Source: Deltaproteobacteria bacterium (GTDB lineage: Bacteria; Myxococcota; Polyangia; Haliangiales; Haliangiaceae). Taken from it: a stretch of DNA of 12,652 nucleotides. This document shows positions 1-6,144 of the stretch, in pieces (position 1 is the stretch's first letter; the number at the start of each line of letters is the position of its first letter). A model generated the notes under the pieces. It saw only the letters and a list, made by a program, of their open reading frames with translations, was not told the origin of the DNA and did not search any database. A program made the position numbers and the translations under genes. The DNA lies in NCBI GenBank assembly GCA_018262455.1, contig JAGSPR010000309.1, forward strand, positions 1-12,652. The letters run 5' to 3'.

Positions 1-141
1 GCGGCCGAACGTGATCTCGTGATCATTGGGCAGATCGACGAGCCTCGAGGTACCTTCGTGGTGTACGAGGATGAAGGCTCGGGGTTGATCCGCGGCTGGC
101 AGAGAAGTCGCGCCGGCGTCGATGGTGAGAGGTTCTGTCAT
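1..141 (-). CDS. FHA-domain protein, N-terminal fragment (possible sigma-54 activator)
   Basis: Partial gene: the ATG is at 141 and the frame runs open off the window edge, giving 47 residues. Residues 1-20 are a polar, probably disordered leader. Residues 22-47 read AFILVHHEG, SRLVDLP, HEITFGR, which is the first two beta strands of a forkhead-associated domain ending in the Gly-Arg pair (G46-R47) whose Arg contacts phosphothreonine. In Myxococcota an FHA domain at this position is usually followed by a sigma-54 AAA+ activator domain and a Fis-type helix-turn-helix, less often by a kinase or cyclase; the effector domain lies outside the window. It is transcribed away from the lipoprotein gene at 256 with 114 bases between the two starts. 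No clear Shine-Dalgarno is visible. FHA start: fairly sure; sigma-54 activator: inference. Confidence 0.72.
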   Translation of the reverse strand, partial: MTEPLTIDAGATSLPAADQPRAFILVHHEGTSRLVDLPNDHEITFGR

Positions 142-225
142 GTCGCTGTACGATCTGTGCACAAGGTTCTAGGCGTGCGCACGCAGGATAGCCATCAGTT
201 CGAGTGGTTGCACGCGGCCGCGCGA

Positions 226-240
226 TGGTCCTTCCATTGC
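226..240 (+). promoter_or_regulatory. Candidate sigma-54 promoter (-24/-12)
   Basis: TGG at 226-228 and TTGC at 237-240 are separated by eight bases, so the GG and GC dinucleotides have the 12-base offset required for sigma-54 promoters; the base after the -12 box is A, as in the consensus. The predicted transcript start is near 252, leaving only a few bases before the ATG at 256. The inner -24 bases (TCCT rather than CACG) match poorly. A seven-base pattern like this is expected about once or twice by chance in a window this size. Confidence 0.25.
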
Positions 241-255
241 ACCACGTCCGAGGGC

Positions 256-903
256 ATGCGGGTGATTGTCCTGGGATTGCTGGTAGCTGGATGTCAGGGG
301 CCCCCCCCGGACGCCACACTCGACGCCACACCGCAGCAGGACTCTTCGCTCATGGTCACCTGGGCTCCCGATCCCATCCTGCCCGGCCCGATCGACGGCA
401 GCAAGCTGACCGTCAGCTCGGCGCAGTTCATGATCCACCGGTTCCAGGTGATCGGCGATGCGGGCCCCGGCGATCCACGCACCACACGATCCGCATTCTG
501 GCTGCAATGGGACGCGACCCACGCCGCCGAGCCGATCGTGTTCGATGCCGCGCCGCCCGGGTTGTACTCGCTCATCAGCCTGGATCTCGGAGACGACGAC
601 GAGATGGCCTACGAGATCTCGGGCACGGTCGAGGTGAACGGCGCGAACAAGCCGTTTCACGTCGCCGATGACGAGGGGCTCCGGATCTCGTTGCCGTGCG
701 CCGCCAACCACAAGGAGACCGAGGACACCACGCTGGAGATCCGGCTGGGCCTCGATGCGCCCCTCAAGGCCGTCGACTTCAGCATGGTCCCGAACGTGGC
801 CGGCACGCTCGAGCTGGATTCCGAGTCTCCGCAGATCGCGCTGTTCCGCCTCGAGCTCGTCCAAGCGTTCGAGCTCGGCAGCACCAGCACCACAACTCGC
901 TAG
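256..903 (+). CDS. Putative lipoprotein, unknown function
   Basis: A 215-residue protein. The frame is open further upstream, but the ATG at 256 is chosen because it directly yields a compact lipoprotein signal: MRVIVLGLLVAGC, with lipobox V10-A11-G12 and the lipidated Cys at 13. Upstream codons are antisense to the FHA gene. Residues 14-32 form a Pro/Asp/Gln linker typical of surface-tethered myxobacterial lipoproteins. The body (about 33-215) looks like a single beta-rich globular domain with alternating hydrophobic stretches (AQFMIHRFQVIGDAG, GLYSLISLDLG, YEISGTVEVNG, LFRLELVQAFEL) and an acidic surface. One further Cys lies in ISLPCAAN. I do not recognise a named family. A run of eight C lies in codons 16-18, just after the lipidated Cys, so slippage there would knock the gene out. 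Probably anchored to the outer membrane; possibly controlled by the divergent FHA gene, which is inference from position. Confidence 0.7.
   Translation: MRVIVLGLLVAGCQGPPPDATLDATPQQDSSLMVTWAPDPILPGPIDGSKLTVSSAQFMIHRFQVIGDAGPGDPRTTRSAFWLQWDATHAAEPIVFDAAPPGLYSLISLDLGDDDEMAYEISGTVEVNGANKPFHVADDEGLRISLPCAANHKETEDTTLEIRLGLDAPLKAVDFSMVPNVAGTLELDSESPQIALFRLELVQAFELGSTSTTTR
301..308 (+). repeat. C8 homopolymer tract preceded by G4
   Basis: Four G (297-300) are followed by eight C (301-308) inside the lipoprotein gene, encoding Gly-Pro-Pro-Pro immediately after the lipidated Cys. The reading frame is coherent on both sides, so the tract length shown keeps the gene on. Such tracts can slip in replication and are also common sequencing-error sites. 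Confidence 0.6.
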
Positions 904-941
904 CCAGCTTCGATGCGCTCCAAGATCATTGCGGTCCCCGC

Positions 942-1397
942 GTGAGCTATCGGGATGACCGTGACGCGCTGCTCGCGCGCCTGAACGCACTCGAGCTGGA
1001 GGTCAAGCGTGTCGACCAGCTCGAGCAGCGCGTCCGCGAGCTGGAGGCCGCGAACCGCGAGCTCGTGGTGCGCAATCGTGCACTCGACTTCCAGCGAGAC
1101 GCCGCCGGGATCCCGCTCGATGTCGACGCGTACGTCGCCCGCATCGTCGACGCGACGCGTTCCCCCGCGTTCGCAGACCGCATCCTGTCGGGCGCGTTGC
1201 CGATCGACGAGTTGCGGATTGCCGAGGCGGCACGGACGCGAGCGGCGGGCGCAGGGCGGGGCTCGGTGACCCGCGAGGACGTCCAGCTCGCTGCGCGCGC
1301 GGTCCTCGCGGATCGCGTCTTGCTGCGGGATGGCGTGGCGTGGCGTGGCGCGCTCGATGACTTGTTGCGCGAGCTTGTCGAGCGCGTACCGATGTGA
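942..1397 (+). CDS. Small coiled-coil protein, unknown function
   Basis: A 151-residue cytoplasmic protein with a GTG start at 942, chosen because the sequence from there (SYRDDRDALLARLNALE) is a recurrent opening of short myxobacterial coiled-coil proteins, while upstream codons are out-of-frame antisense of the lipoprotein gene. Residues 6-50 form a strong heptad coiled coil with Leu/Val at a/d positions (LARLNALE, VDQLEQRVRELE, ANRELVVRN). Residues 58-151 are helical and charged with no membrane segment or signal peptide. No catalytic motif is seen. It follows the lipoprotein by 38 bases and may be cotranscribed. No Shine-Dalgarno precedes the GTG, so the start is moderately certain. Near its end the gene contains four perfect copies of a 5-base unit. 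It faces the lipoprotein gene ending at 1467 across 69 bases with no convincing terminator. Confidence 0.65.
   Translation: MSYRDDRDALLARLNALELEVKRVDQLEQRVRELEAANRELVVRNRALDFQRDAAGIPLDVDAYVARIVDATRSPAFADRILSGALPIDELRIAEAARTRAAGAGRGSVTREDVQLAARAVLADRVLLRDGVAWRGALDDLLRELVERVPM
1331..1350 (+). repeat. Pentanucleotide tandem repeat (TGGCG)x4
   Basis: Four uninterrupted copies of TGGCG lie within the coiled-coil gene and encode the stretch GVAWRGA. Because the unit is not a multiple of three, gain or loss of one copy would shift the frame for the last ~17 codons. Confidence 0.85.
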
Positions 1398-1466
1398 TGA
1401 CTGGGAGTGCGCGAACGACCCGCGCGAGGAGTCAGTCCCACCAGGACAGCTCGTGTTGACAGAGAT

Positions 1467-2093
1467 CTAGCCCGCGCCAGACTTCACGGTCACGGTCGGC
1501 TCGAAGGTGCGGATCCGAGCGGTGCAACCGCTCGGCTTCACGGTCTTGCCGTACCCCAGGAGCGCGGTGGCATCGGGCTCGAGCTCGCGCAGGGTGACGT
1601 CGGTCAGGCGTAGGTGAGCCGAGCCATCGGCGGTGTCCGTGGGCATCTGGATCGACACGATCTCGAACGTGCCCGCGCGAGCTCCGAACGCGGAGTCGAA
1701 CGCGCCGTTGGTCGAGCGGACCCACGCCACCGAGATGCCGCCGTCTCCGAGCGGGAGCTCGGGAAGACTTGCCAGGTTGAACACGCCGGGGCCAACGCCG
1801 CCGGTGAACGGCGCGGCGCCGGCGTTCAGGTGGATGAGCAGCTGCGGTCCGCTGCTCGCGTTCCACTGCATCAACACGCCGGTCGCGCCGCCTCCCGAGA
1901 GCTCATCGTACTGAAGCGACGGGGCGTCGACCGTGCCCGACAGCTCGCAGTTGCCGTCGGAAGCATCCGCGGGTGGGTTCCCAACGGGAGGGGCATCGAC
2001 CACGCCGCCATTGCCCCCGGCCGGCCCGCCGCCGACGTTGCAGGCGGCCAATGCCGCCACACCGAGCAGACAACCGACCACGAGACGCGTCAT
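1467..2093 (-). CDS. Putative lipoprotein, unknown function
   Basis: A 208-residue exported lipoprotein. The ATG at 2093 is chosen because it yields MTRLVVGCLLGVAALAAC, with lipobox L15-A16-A17 and Cys18; an in-frame GTG at 2105 would add four residues and lies inside an inverted repeat. Residues 20-47 are a Gly/Pro/Asp linker. The mature domain (about 48-208) is beta-rich and Gly/Ala-rich (LSGTVDAPSLQYDEL, VLMQWNASSGPQLLIHLN, GTFEIVSIQMP) with Cys at 49 and another near the C-terminus, which could form a disulphide. The overall plan resembles the lipoprotein at 256 (short lipobox, linker, small beta domain), but I see no clear sequence identity. It lies downstream of the triheme cytochrome gene on the same strand, 172 bases away, with its own inverted repeat beside the start, so it may be separately controlled. 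Function unknown. Confidence 0.68.
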   Translation of the reverse strand: MTRLVVGCLLGVAALAACNVGGGPAGGNGGVVDAPPVGNPPADASDGNCELSGTVDAPSLQYDELSGGGATGVLMQWNASSGPQLLIHLNAGAAPFTGGVGPGVFNLASLPELPLGDGGISVAWVRSTNGAFDSAFGARAGTFEIVSIQMPTDTADGSAHLRLTDVTLRELEPDATALLGYGKTVKPSGCTARIRTFEPTVTVKSGAG

Positions 2094-2099
2094 GGCCGT

Positions 2100-2117
2100 G
2101 CTCACTGCAAAGTGAGC
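2100..2117. promoter_or_regulatory. Perfect inverted repeat beside a start codon
   Basis: GCTCACT (2100-2106), spacer GCAA, AGTGAGC (2111-2117): a perfect 7-bp-arm repeat whose near edge is six bases upstream of the ATG at 2093. It can be extended outward by a wobble and a G-C pair (2098-2119). It has the size and symmetry of a dimeric repressor operator; as RNA it would form a stable hairpin (GCAA loop on the plus strand, TTGC on the minus) at the ribosome-loading region. No T-run follows, so it is not a classical terminator. Confidence 0.55.
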
Positions 2118-2198
2118 GCCGGTCGGACGATCGCGCATGTGCCCGATTCCAAGGGCGTAGAGATGATCCACGGTGGCTACCGACCTTGCCAGGGAAGC

Positions 2199-2214
2199 CC
2201 GATCCGCCGATCGG
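2199..2214. repeat. Inverted repeat in the cytochrome-lipoprotein gap
   Basis: CCGATC (2199-2204), spacer CGCC, GATCGG (2209-2214): perfect 6-bp arms, about 50 bases past the cytochrome stop. It could be a weak hairpin ending the cytochrome transcript or an operator for the next gene. No T-run follows on the minus strand. Confidence 0.35.
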
Positions 2215-2265
2215 ATGTGATCGGCCACCACGTCAGCTCGCTCGCGTGACTCGGCGCAGGTTCCG

Positions 2266-3075
2266 CTACGGCAGCGCGATGCGGCCGGGCGCCATCGTGT
2301 TGCCGGTCTGCGAGTGGCACGTGTTGCAGTCGCCGCTCGCCTGCGGGCCGACCATCACGCGCTCCTTGCCATTCGCGATCACCTTCGCGCGGATCGGGAA
2401 CTTGAACGCAGCCCTCGAGAAGAAGTTGCCGACCGAGTTGACCGGCAGTTGCGTCTTCAGGTTCGCCGCGTCGGTGATCTCGACGAAGATACTGCCAGTT
2501 GCGCCATTGCAGTCGGTCGGCTCGTGCCCCGTCGCGTACACCGTGCCGGCGACCGTGTACCGCGGCCCCTCGCCGCTCGCCTTGTGGCAGGTGATGCAGG
2601 CGGCGCCCGGATGCATCAACGGCGACTCGTGGTTGCCGCCGGTCCAGGTGTGGCCGGTCGTGCACGTTGCCGGGACGTCGAACGGGCCCGGCTCGCCACC
2701 GCCACAATCGCCTTTCGGCATCCCCGCCGCGATCCACGACTCGAGCACGCCGGTGTCGGCCGTCGAGACGGGCGTGCTGGGCGCGGGCGGCATGGGCTTG
2801 ACGGTGTCCCTCATCCTCATGACCGAGAGCTCGGCGATGGTCAGGCCACCCTTCTTGCGCGCGAGGTCTTCGTAGGTGACGAGCCGGATCGGCGCGTTCC
2901 CGGCAAGCGGGCTGCCGTGGCAACCCTGACATTGCGCGCCGATCACCTCTTCGACGTCGCACGGCAACCCCGCGCTCGTTCCTCCGCCGCCGGGTGGATC
3001 ACCGATCAGCCCGTGGTCGTTGCCACACGCCGCGCAGGCCAGGAGGACCGCCGCGAGACTCGAGATTCGAGACAT
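2266..3075 (-). CDS. Triheme c-type cytochrome lipoprotein
   Basis: A 269-residue exported electron-transfer protein. The start at 3075 gives a signal peptide (MSRISSLAAVLLACAACG) with cysteines at 14 and 17; C17 is the likelier lipidated residue, followed by a Gly/Pro linker to about residue 35. Three CXXCH heme-binding motifs are visible: CQGCH at 49-53, CITCH at 160-164 and CNTCH at 250-254. Residues 36-121 resemble the single-heme domain common in Myxococcota and Planctomycetes, with a Met-Pro-Pro segment near 95 that may supply the distal ligand and the closing LESWIAAGMPKG. Residues 146-269 form a second domain with two hemes flanking a beta-rich core (YTVAGTVYATG, GSIFVEITDA). Likely faces the periplasm or cell surface. 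The redox partner is not in the window; the neighbouring lipoprotein (1467-2093) is the only co-oriented gene. Divergent from the barrel gene at 3262. Alternative: a heme-bearing structural or sensor lipoprotein. Confidence 0.88.
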   Translation of the reverse strand: MSRISSLAAVLLACAACGNDHGLIGDPPGGGGTSAGLPCDVEEVIGAQCQGCHGSPLAGNAPIRLVTYEDLARKKGGLTIAELSVMRMRDTVKPMPPAPSTPVSTADTGVLESWIAAGMPKGDCGGGEPGPFDVPATCTTGHTWTGGNHESPLMHPGAACITCHKASGEGPRYTVAGTVYATGHEPTDCNGATGSIFVEITDAANLKTQLPVNSVGNFFSRAAFKFPIRAKVIANGKERVMVGPQASGDCNTCHSQTGNTMAPGRIALP

Positions 3076-3154
3076 GCGCGGCGGTTTGCAAGTTGCGGTG
3101 CAACGCAGATCCTCGAAACCTCATGCGCGGTGAAGGCTCGAGTGCGCACGCTTC

Positions 3155-3165
3155 GTACACTGTAC
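3155..3165. promoter_or_regulatory. Palindrome in divergent promoter region, possible operator
   Basis: GTACA-C-TGTAC (3155-3165) is a perfect 5-bp-arm palindrome around one central base, near the middle of the 186-base gap between the divergent cytochrome (start 3075) and barrel (start 3262) genes. A second perfect palindrome, CGGTACCG, lies at 3171-3178, and GTTGC-GGT-GCAAC at 3092-3104 sits 16 bases upstream of the cytochrome start. No consensus -35/-10 pair was recognised. Confidence 0.35.
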
Positions 3166-3261
3166 ACATCCGGTACCGTCGTGAGTCCGATTCGGCTGAT
3201 CACGGACCTGCGATTTGCTCCGAGTGTCGTCGCCGCAATCGCACGCTAAAGTTCGCGCCCG

Positions 3262-3735
3262 ATGAATGTCGTTGCTCACGCGCGAACCGGCCTGGCGCTC
3301 GCGCTCGTCTGCCTCCTGGGTCGCGCCGCGTCGGCCGAGCCTCGTCACGCGGTCTACGTCGACATGCTCGGCAAGGGCGGACTGTGGGGACTCGGCTACG
3401 AGTACGAGGCGACGCCGCGGCTCGCGTTCGGCGCGGTCGGCTCGTATTACTTTGCCGGCGGCGATCACCACCTGTCGCTGTCGCCGTACGTGGCGGCCTA
3501 TCCGCTGGTGCGCGGCCATCACCGACTGTTCGTGCAGCTCGGCCCCCAGGTCGTCCGTCGCGTCACGCCGTCGCCGGTGCCCGAGTGGGGAGGCATGACG
3601 ACGACCCGGGTCGGCGCCGAGCTGTCGAGCGGCTACGAGTATCGCAACCACGTGCTGGTGCGCGTGTACGGGATGGCGTCGGTGGGCGAGCACGCCTCGC
3701 CGTGGCTCGGCGTCAGCCTCGGATGGATGCGATGA
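3262..3735 (+). CDS. Small predicted outer-membrane beta-barrel protein
   Basis: A 157-residue protein. Residues 1-25 are a Sec signal peptide (basic start, LALALVCLLG core, cleavage after ASA before E26). The mature 132 residues consist of short alternating polar/hydrophobic strands rich in Tyr, Gly and His (AVYVDMLG, WGLGYEYEA, AFGAVGSYYFAGG, LSLSPYVAAYPL, LFVQLGPQVVRR, VGAELSSGYEYR, VLVRVYGMASVG, WLGVSLGWMR), which fits an eight-strand barrel, although the C-terminal residue is Arg rather than the usual aromatic. No enzyme motif is seen. The stop overlaps the next gene's ATG (ATGA at 3732-3735), so translational coupling with the phosphatase/nuclease-fold lipoprotein is likely. It is divergent from the cytochrome gene. 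A soluble periplasmic beta protein is the main alternative. Confidence 0.7.
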   Translation: MNVVAHARTGLALALVCLLGRAASAEPRHAVYVDMLGKGGLWGLGYEYEATPRLAFGAVGSYYFAGGDHHLSLSPYVAAYPLVRGHHRLFVQLGPQVVRRVTPSPVPEWGGMTTTRVGAELSSGYEYRNHVLVRVYGMASVGEHASPWLGVSLGWMR

Positions 3736-4601
3736 GGAGCCTCTCGCTCGTCGCGCTCGCGGCGTGTTCGATCGACATGTCCCAAGCCCAGCCCTGGGTT
3801 CCGATCGAAGCAGTCGGCGCTCCGCTGGTTCCAGAGCTCGCGGCCGATCCGCCGTCGCCACCCGGGTCTCGTGGCACGCGCCCCGCGGTCACCACCACGC
3901 CGCTGCGCGTCGTCACCTACAACGTCGAGTACGGACCCGACATCCCCGGGGCGATCGGCGCGCTGACGTCCGATCCGGAGCTCGCGAAGGCGGGCCTGGT
4001 CCTGGTCCAGGAGATCGAAGCGTATCCGGGCGAAGGCGCCTCGCGGACGGCGCAGCTCGCGGCGGGCCTGGGCTTTGGCTACGTCTACGTGCCGGCCCGC
4101 GTGCGCGGCGATGGCACCCACGGGCTCGCGATCCTCTCGGCGTTCCCGATCACGAACGTCGAGAAGATGGACCTGCCCGACAGCGCCAAGCCGACGCAGC
4201 ACCGCATCGCGATCTCCGCCGACATCGACGTCGACGGCCACCTGTTGCACATCATCAACGTCCACCTGGACACCAAGCTGGACGCGAGGGAGCGGATCGC
4301 CCAGCTGTCACCCTCGGTGGTCGATGCGCCGCCCGCGACGCTCGTGGCCGGTGACTTCAATACCTCGTGGATCGCGTGGGTCCACGGCATCCCCGTCCTC
4401 GACACCACGGGGGCCTCGGATCAGGCGCCGGTCGGGTTCGATGCACCGACCCGCGACTCCGGCGTGACCGAGCACATGTACGGCATCGAGCAGCGCCTCG
4501 ACTCGATCTACACGCGCGACCTCGACGCCACGTTCGGCGGGGTGGTCCGCGTGGGGCCCTCCGATCACTGGCCGATGTGGCTCGACGTCCGGCTGCCGTA
4601 G
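3732..4601 (+). CDS. Endonuclease/exonuclease/phosphatase-family lipoprotein
   Basis: A 289-residue exported hydrolase. The ATG at 3732 overlaps the upstream stop (ATGA); it starts MRSLSLVALAAC with lipobox L9-A10-A11 and Cys12. An in-frame ATG at 3723 would add three residues. A Pro/Ala-rich linker (13-56) leads into an EEP (DNase I-like) domain with the standard landmarks: VVTYNVEYG (N64), LVQEIE (E94, metal ligand), H130 in GTHGLAILS, NVHLD (H178), GDFN (D208, N210), RLDSIY (D257) and SDHW (D278, H279). All expected catalytic and metal-binding positions are therefore present, so it should be an active Mg2+-dependent phosphodiesterase or phosphatase. The substrate cannot be read from sequence: nucleases, sphingomyelinases and inositol-phosphate phosphatases share this fold. 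The lipid anchor places it at the envelope, with the barrel protein encoded just upstream as a possible partner. It converges on the DUF3943 gene with 17 bases between. Confidence 0.88.
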   Translation: MRSLSLVALAACSIDMSQAQPWVPIEAVGAPLVPELAADPPSPPGSRGTRPAVTTTPLRVVTYNVEYGPDIPGAIGALTSDPELAKAGLVLVQEIEAYPGEGASRTAQLAAGLGFGYVYVPARVRGDGTHGLAILSAFPITNVEKMDLPDSAKPTQHRIAISADIDVDGHLLHIINVHLDTKLDARERIAQLSPSVVDAPPATLVAGDFNTSWIAWVHGIPVLDTTGASDQAPVGFDAPTRDSGVTEHMYGIEQRLDSIYTRDLDATFGGVVRVGPSDHWPMWLDVRLP

Positions 4602-4618
4602 CGATTCAGGAGGCCTGC

Positions 4619-6118
4619 TCACAGATCGAGCTGCAGCGCGAGGCCGGCGGCGACGTCCGAGCTCCGGCGGTCGAGCTCGTGCCACATGCCGCGGCGATAG
4701 CCACCCTCGGCGAACGCCGTGATGCCCCACTGCGCCCCCGCTCGATAGAGCAGCCCCGCGTGCCAGAACACGCGACCGTCGAACGCGTTCTGAGGCGTGA
4801 TCGGGATCGTTGACTCGGTGCGCTGCGCGACGGGGTCGCGATCCTTGCCGTTGATCTGCCACGAGGCATGCGACGCGAGCTCGGCGTCCAGGCTCCAGGC
4901 TCCCGCATCGGCGCGCAGCCGGGTCAGCACGGAGAGGCCGCCACCGTCGTAGTAGCCGTTGGCCTGAAGCGCCGAGTGATACGGCGGCGGGCGCGGAAAC
5001 GGTGGAACGGGACCGAACACGTGCGCCTGCACGAGCGCGAAGTCGGCGTACATGCCGACCTCACAGCGCACGGCATAGCTCGGGGTACGTCGGGCGAGCT
5101 GCAGGTGCATCCCGAGCAGGTGCGCGATGGCCAGCTTGTCCCACTCGCCCGACAGCCGCTCCTTGCGGTACGTGAACGCAGTCGCGAGCGCGACCAGCGT
5201 ACTGTTGCCGGCGTCATCCTGACGGTAGCGCGCACTGATCGAGGTCCGCGAGTGCACCACCGTCGCGACGATCTGGTGATCGGTGCTGGCGTCCGCGAAC
5301 CAGACGCGCGCCTTCAACCGACTCCACGCGCCGTGCCGGAGCGCATCGTGGTGAGCGCCCGACGTCGCGTAGTCGGGATGGGCCACGAGCTCGAGATCGG
5401 CGCCGAGCGAGAGCTCGCCACGCGAGCCTTCGTCGAAGTGTCGGCTCGAGAGTCCTGCGTCGAACACGAGCGAACGCCAGAGCCGCGGTCGCCACCAGCG
5501 GTGCGGGCCGCGGATGCCGTCGTGCAATGCATCGAACGGCGACAGCAGCGCCGTGCGGACGCGATCCCCGAGACTCGGCCGGCCGCCTCGCCAGAGCTGG
5601 CCGAACTGCCACAGCGGCTCGCCGATCGCGATCCCGCCATTCAGGTTGAGGAGCATGTCGTTGATCGAGGGGGCTTCCCGATATTCGATGATGTACTCCC
5701 AGGCGGCGCCCATCAGCGACGCGAACACCGTCGACCCGAGCATTCCCATGCCGTTGGTGCGCGCGATCTGGTAGTCGAGCGCACCCTTCAACGGGTGGCG
5801 GATCGCGTTGATGTAGAACGGGTTGGTGTCGAACTTCACCTTCTCGAACGTGAGGAGCTTTGCCTTCCAGCTCTTCCAGTCCCAGCCGAGATCAAAGTCG
5901 ACCGCCTGATGTTCCTTGGTTCGCCAGTACCAGATCGTTGGTGGCAGAAAAACGCCGAGCTCCTCCAGCACGATCATCGGCACGTTGACCGACCGGGGCT
6001 CGTCCGCGCGGTTGGTGTCGTCCGCACGACCTGGCGCGGCGGTGACCATCACGCCGATCGCCACGGCGATCCGGAGGCGCGCGGAGGCAATCACTCCTCC
6101 TGAAGGTTCATGCCTCAT
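4619..6118 (-). CDS. DUF3943 family envelope protein
   Basis: A 499-residue protein. The reading frame is open far upstream, but the ATG at 6118 is supported by AGGTG seven bases before it and by a signal peptide: basic start, hydrophobic core IAVAIGVMVTAA, cleavage near GRA-DD (about residue 32). DUF3943 hallmarks are clear in the first third: FDTNPFYINAIRHPLKG (96-112), the WEYIIEYREAPSINDML block (140-156) and GGIAIGE (161-167). The remainder (about 185-499) is a long series of amphipathic strands (LSLGADLELVAH, LKARVWFADA, HLLGMHLQLARR, GLSVLTRLRADAG, FDGRVFWHAGLLYRAG) ending in LALQLDL, consistent with an outer-membrane barrel. The family is of unknown function. It follows the ZIP transporter by 26 bases on the same strand and is probably in the same operon, hinting at a link with metal homeostasis or envelope maintenance (inference). 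Confidence 0.85.
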   Translation of the reverse strand: MRHEPSGGVIASARLRIAVAIGVMVTAAPGRADDTNRADEPRSVNVPMIVLEELGVFLPPTIWYWRTKEHQAVDFDLGWDWKSWKAKLLTFEKVKFDTNPFYINAIRHPLKGALDYQIARTNGMGMLGSTVFASLMGAAWEYIIEYREAPSINDMLLNLNGGIAIGEPLWQFGQLWRGGRPSLGDRVRTALLSPFDALHDGIRGPHRWWRPRLWRSLVFDAGLSSRHFDEGSRGELSLGADLELVAHPDYATSGAHHDALRHGAWSRLKARVWFADASTDHQIVATVVHSRTSISARYRQDDAGNSTLVALATAFTYRKERLSGEWDKLAIAHLLGMHLQLARRTPSYAVRCEVGMYADFALVQAHVFGPVPPFPRPPPYHSALQANGYYDGGGLSVLTRLRADAGAWSLDAELASHASWQINGKDRDPVAQRTESTIPITPQNAFDGRVFWHAGLLYRAGAQWGITAFAEGGYRRGMWHELDRRSSDVAAGLALQLDL

Positions 6119-6144
6119 GCCAGCACCTGGCAGTGAGGCCCACG

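Noticed and set aside
912..945. Ten-residue ORF whose stop overlaps the GTG at 942
   Set aside because: Too short, no ribosome-binding site; the overlap could be chance.
169..990. Long minus-strand open frame opposite the first lipoprotein
   Set aside because: Arg/Gly/Asp-rich translation without any domain; the plus-strand lipoprotein with its lipobox explains the region.
1409..1425. GCGCG-N7-CGCGC hairpin between convergent genes as a terminator
   Set aside because: Short arms and no T-run on either side; such hairpins are frequent by chance at this GC content.
3123..3731. Plus-strand frame with two CXXC/CXC-like cysteine clusters (ICSEC, CRCS) upstream of the EEP gene
   Set aside because: The frame is only an upstream extension of the EEP reading frame; it turns into Arg-rich low-complexity sequence and lies antiphase to the barrel gene with its signal peptide. 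No start signal.
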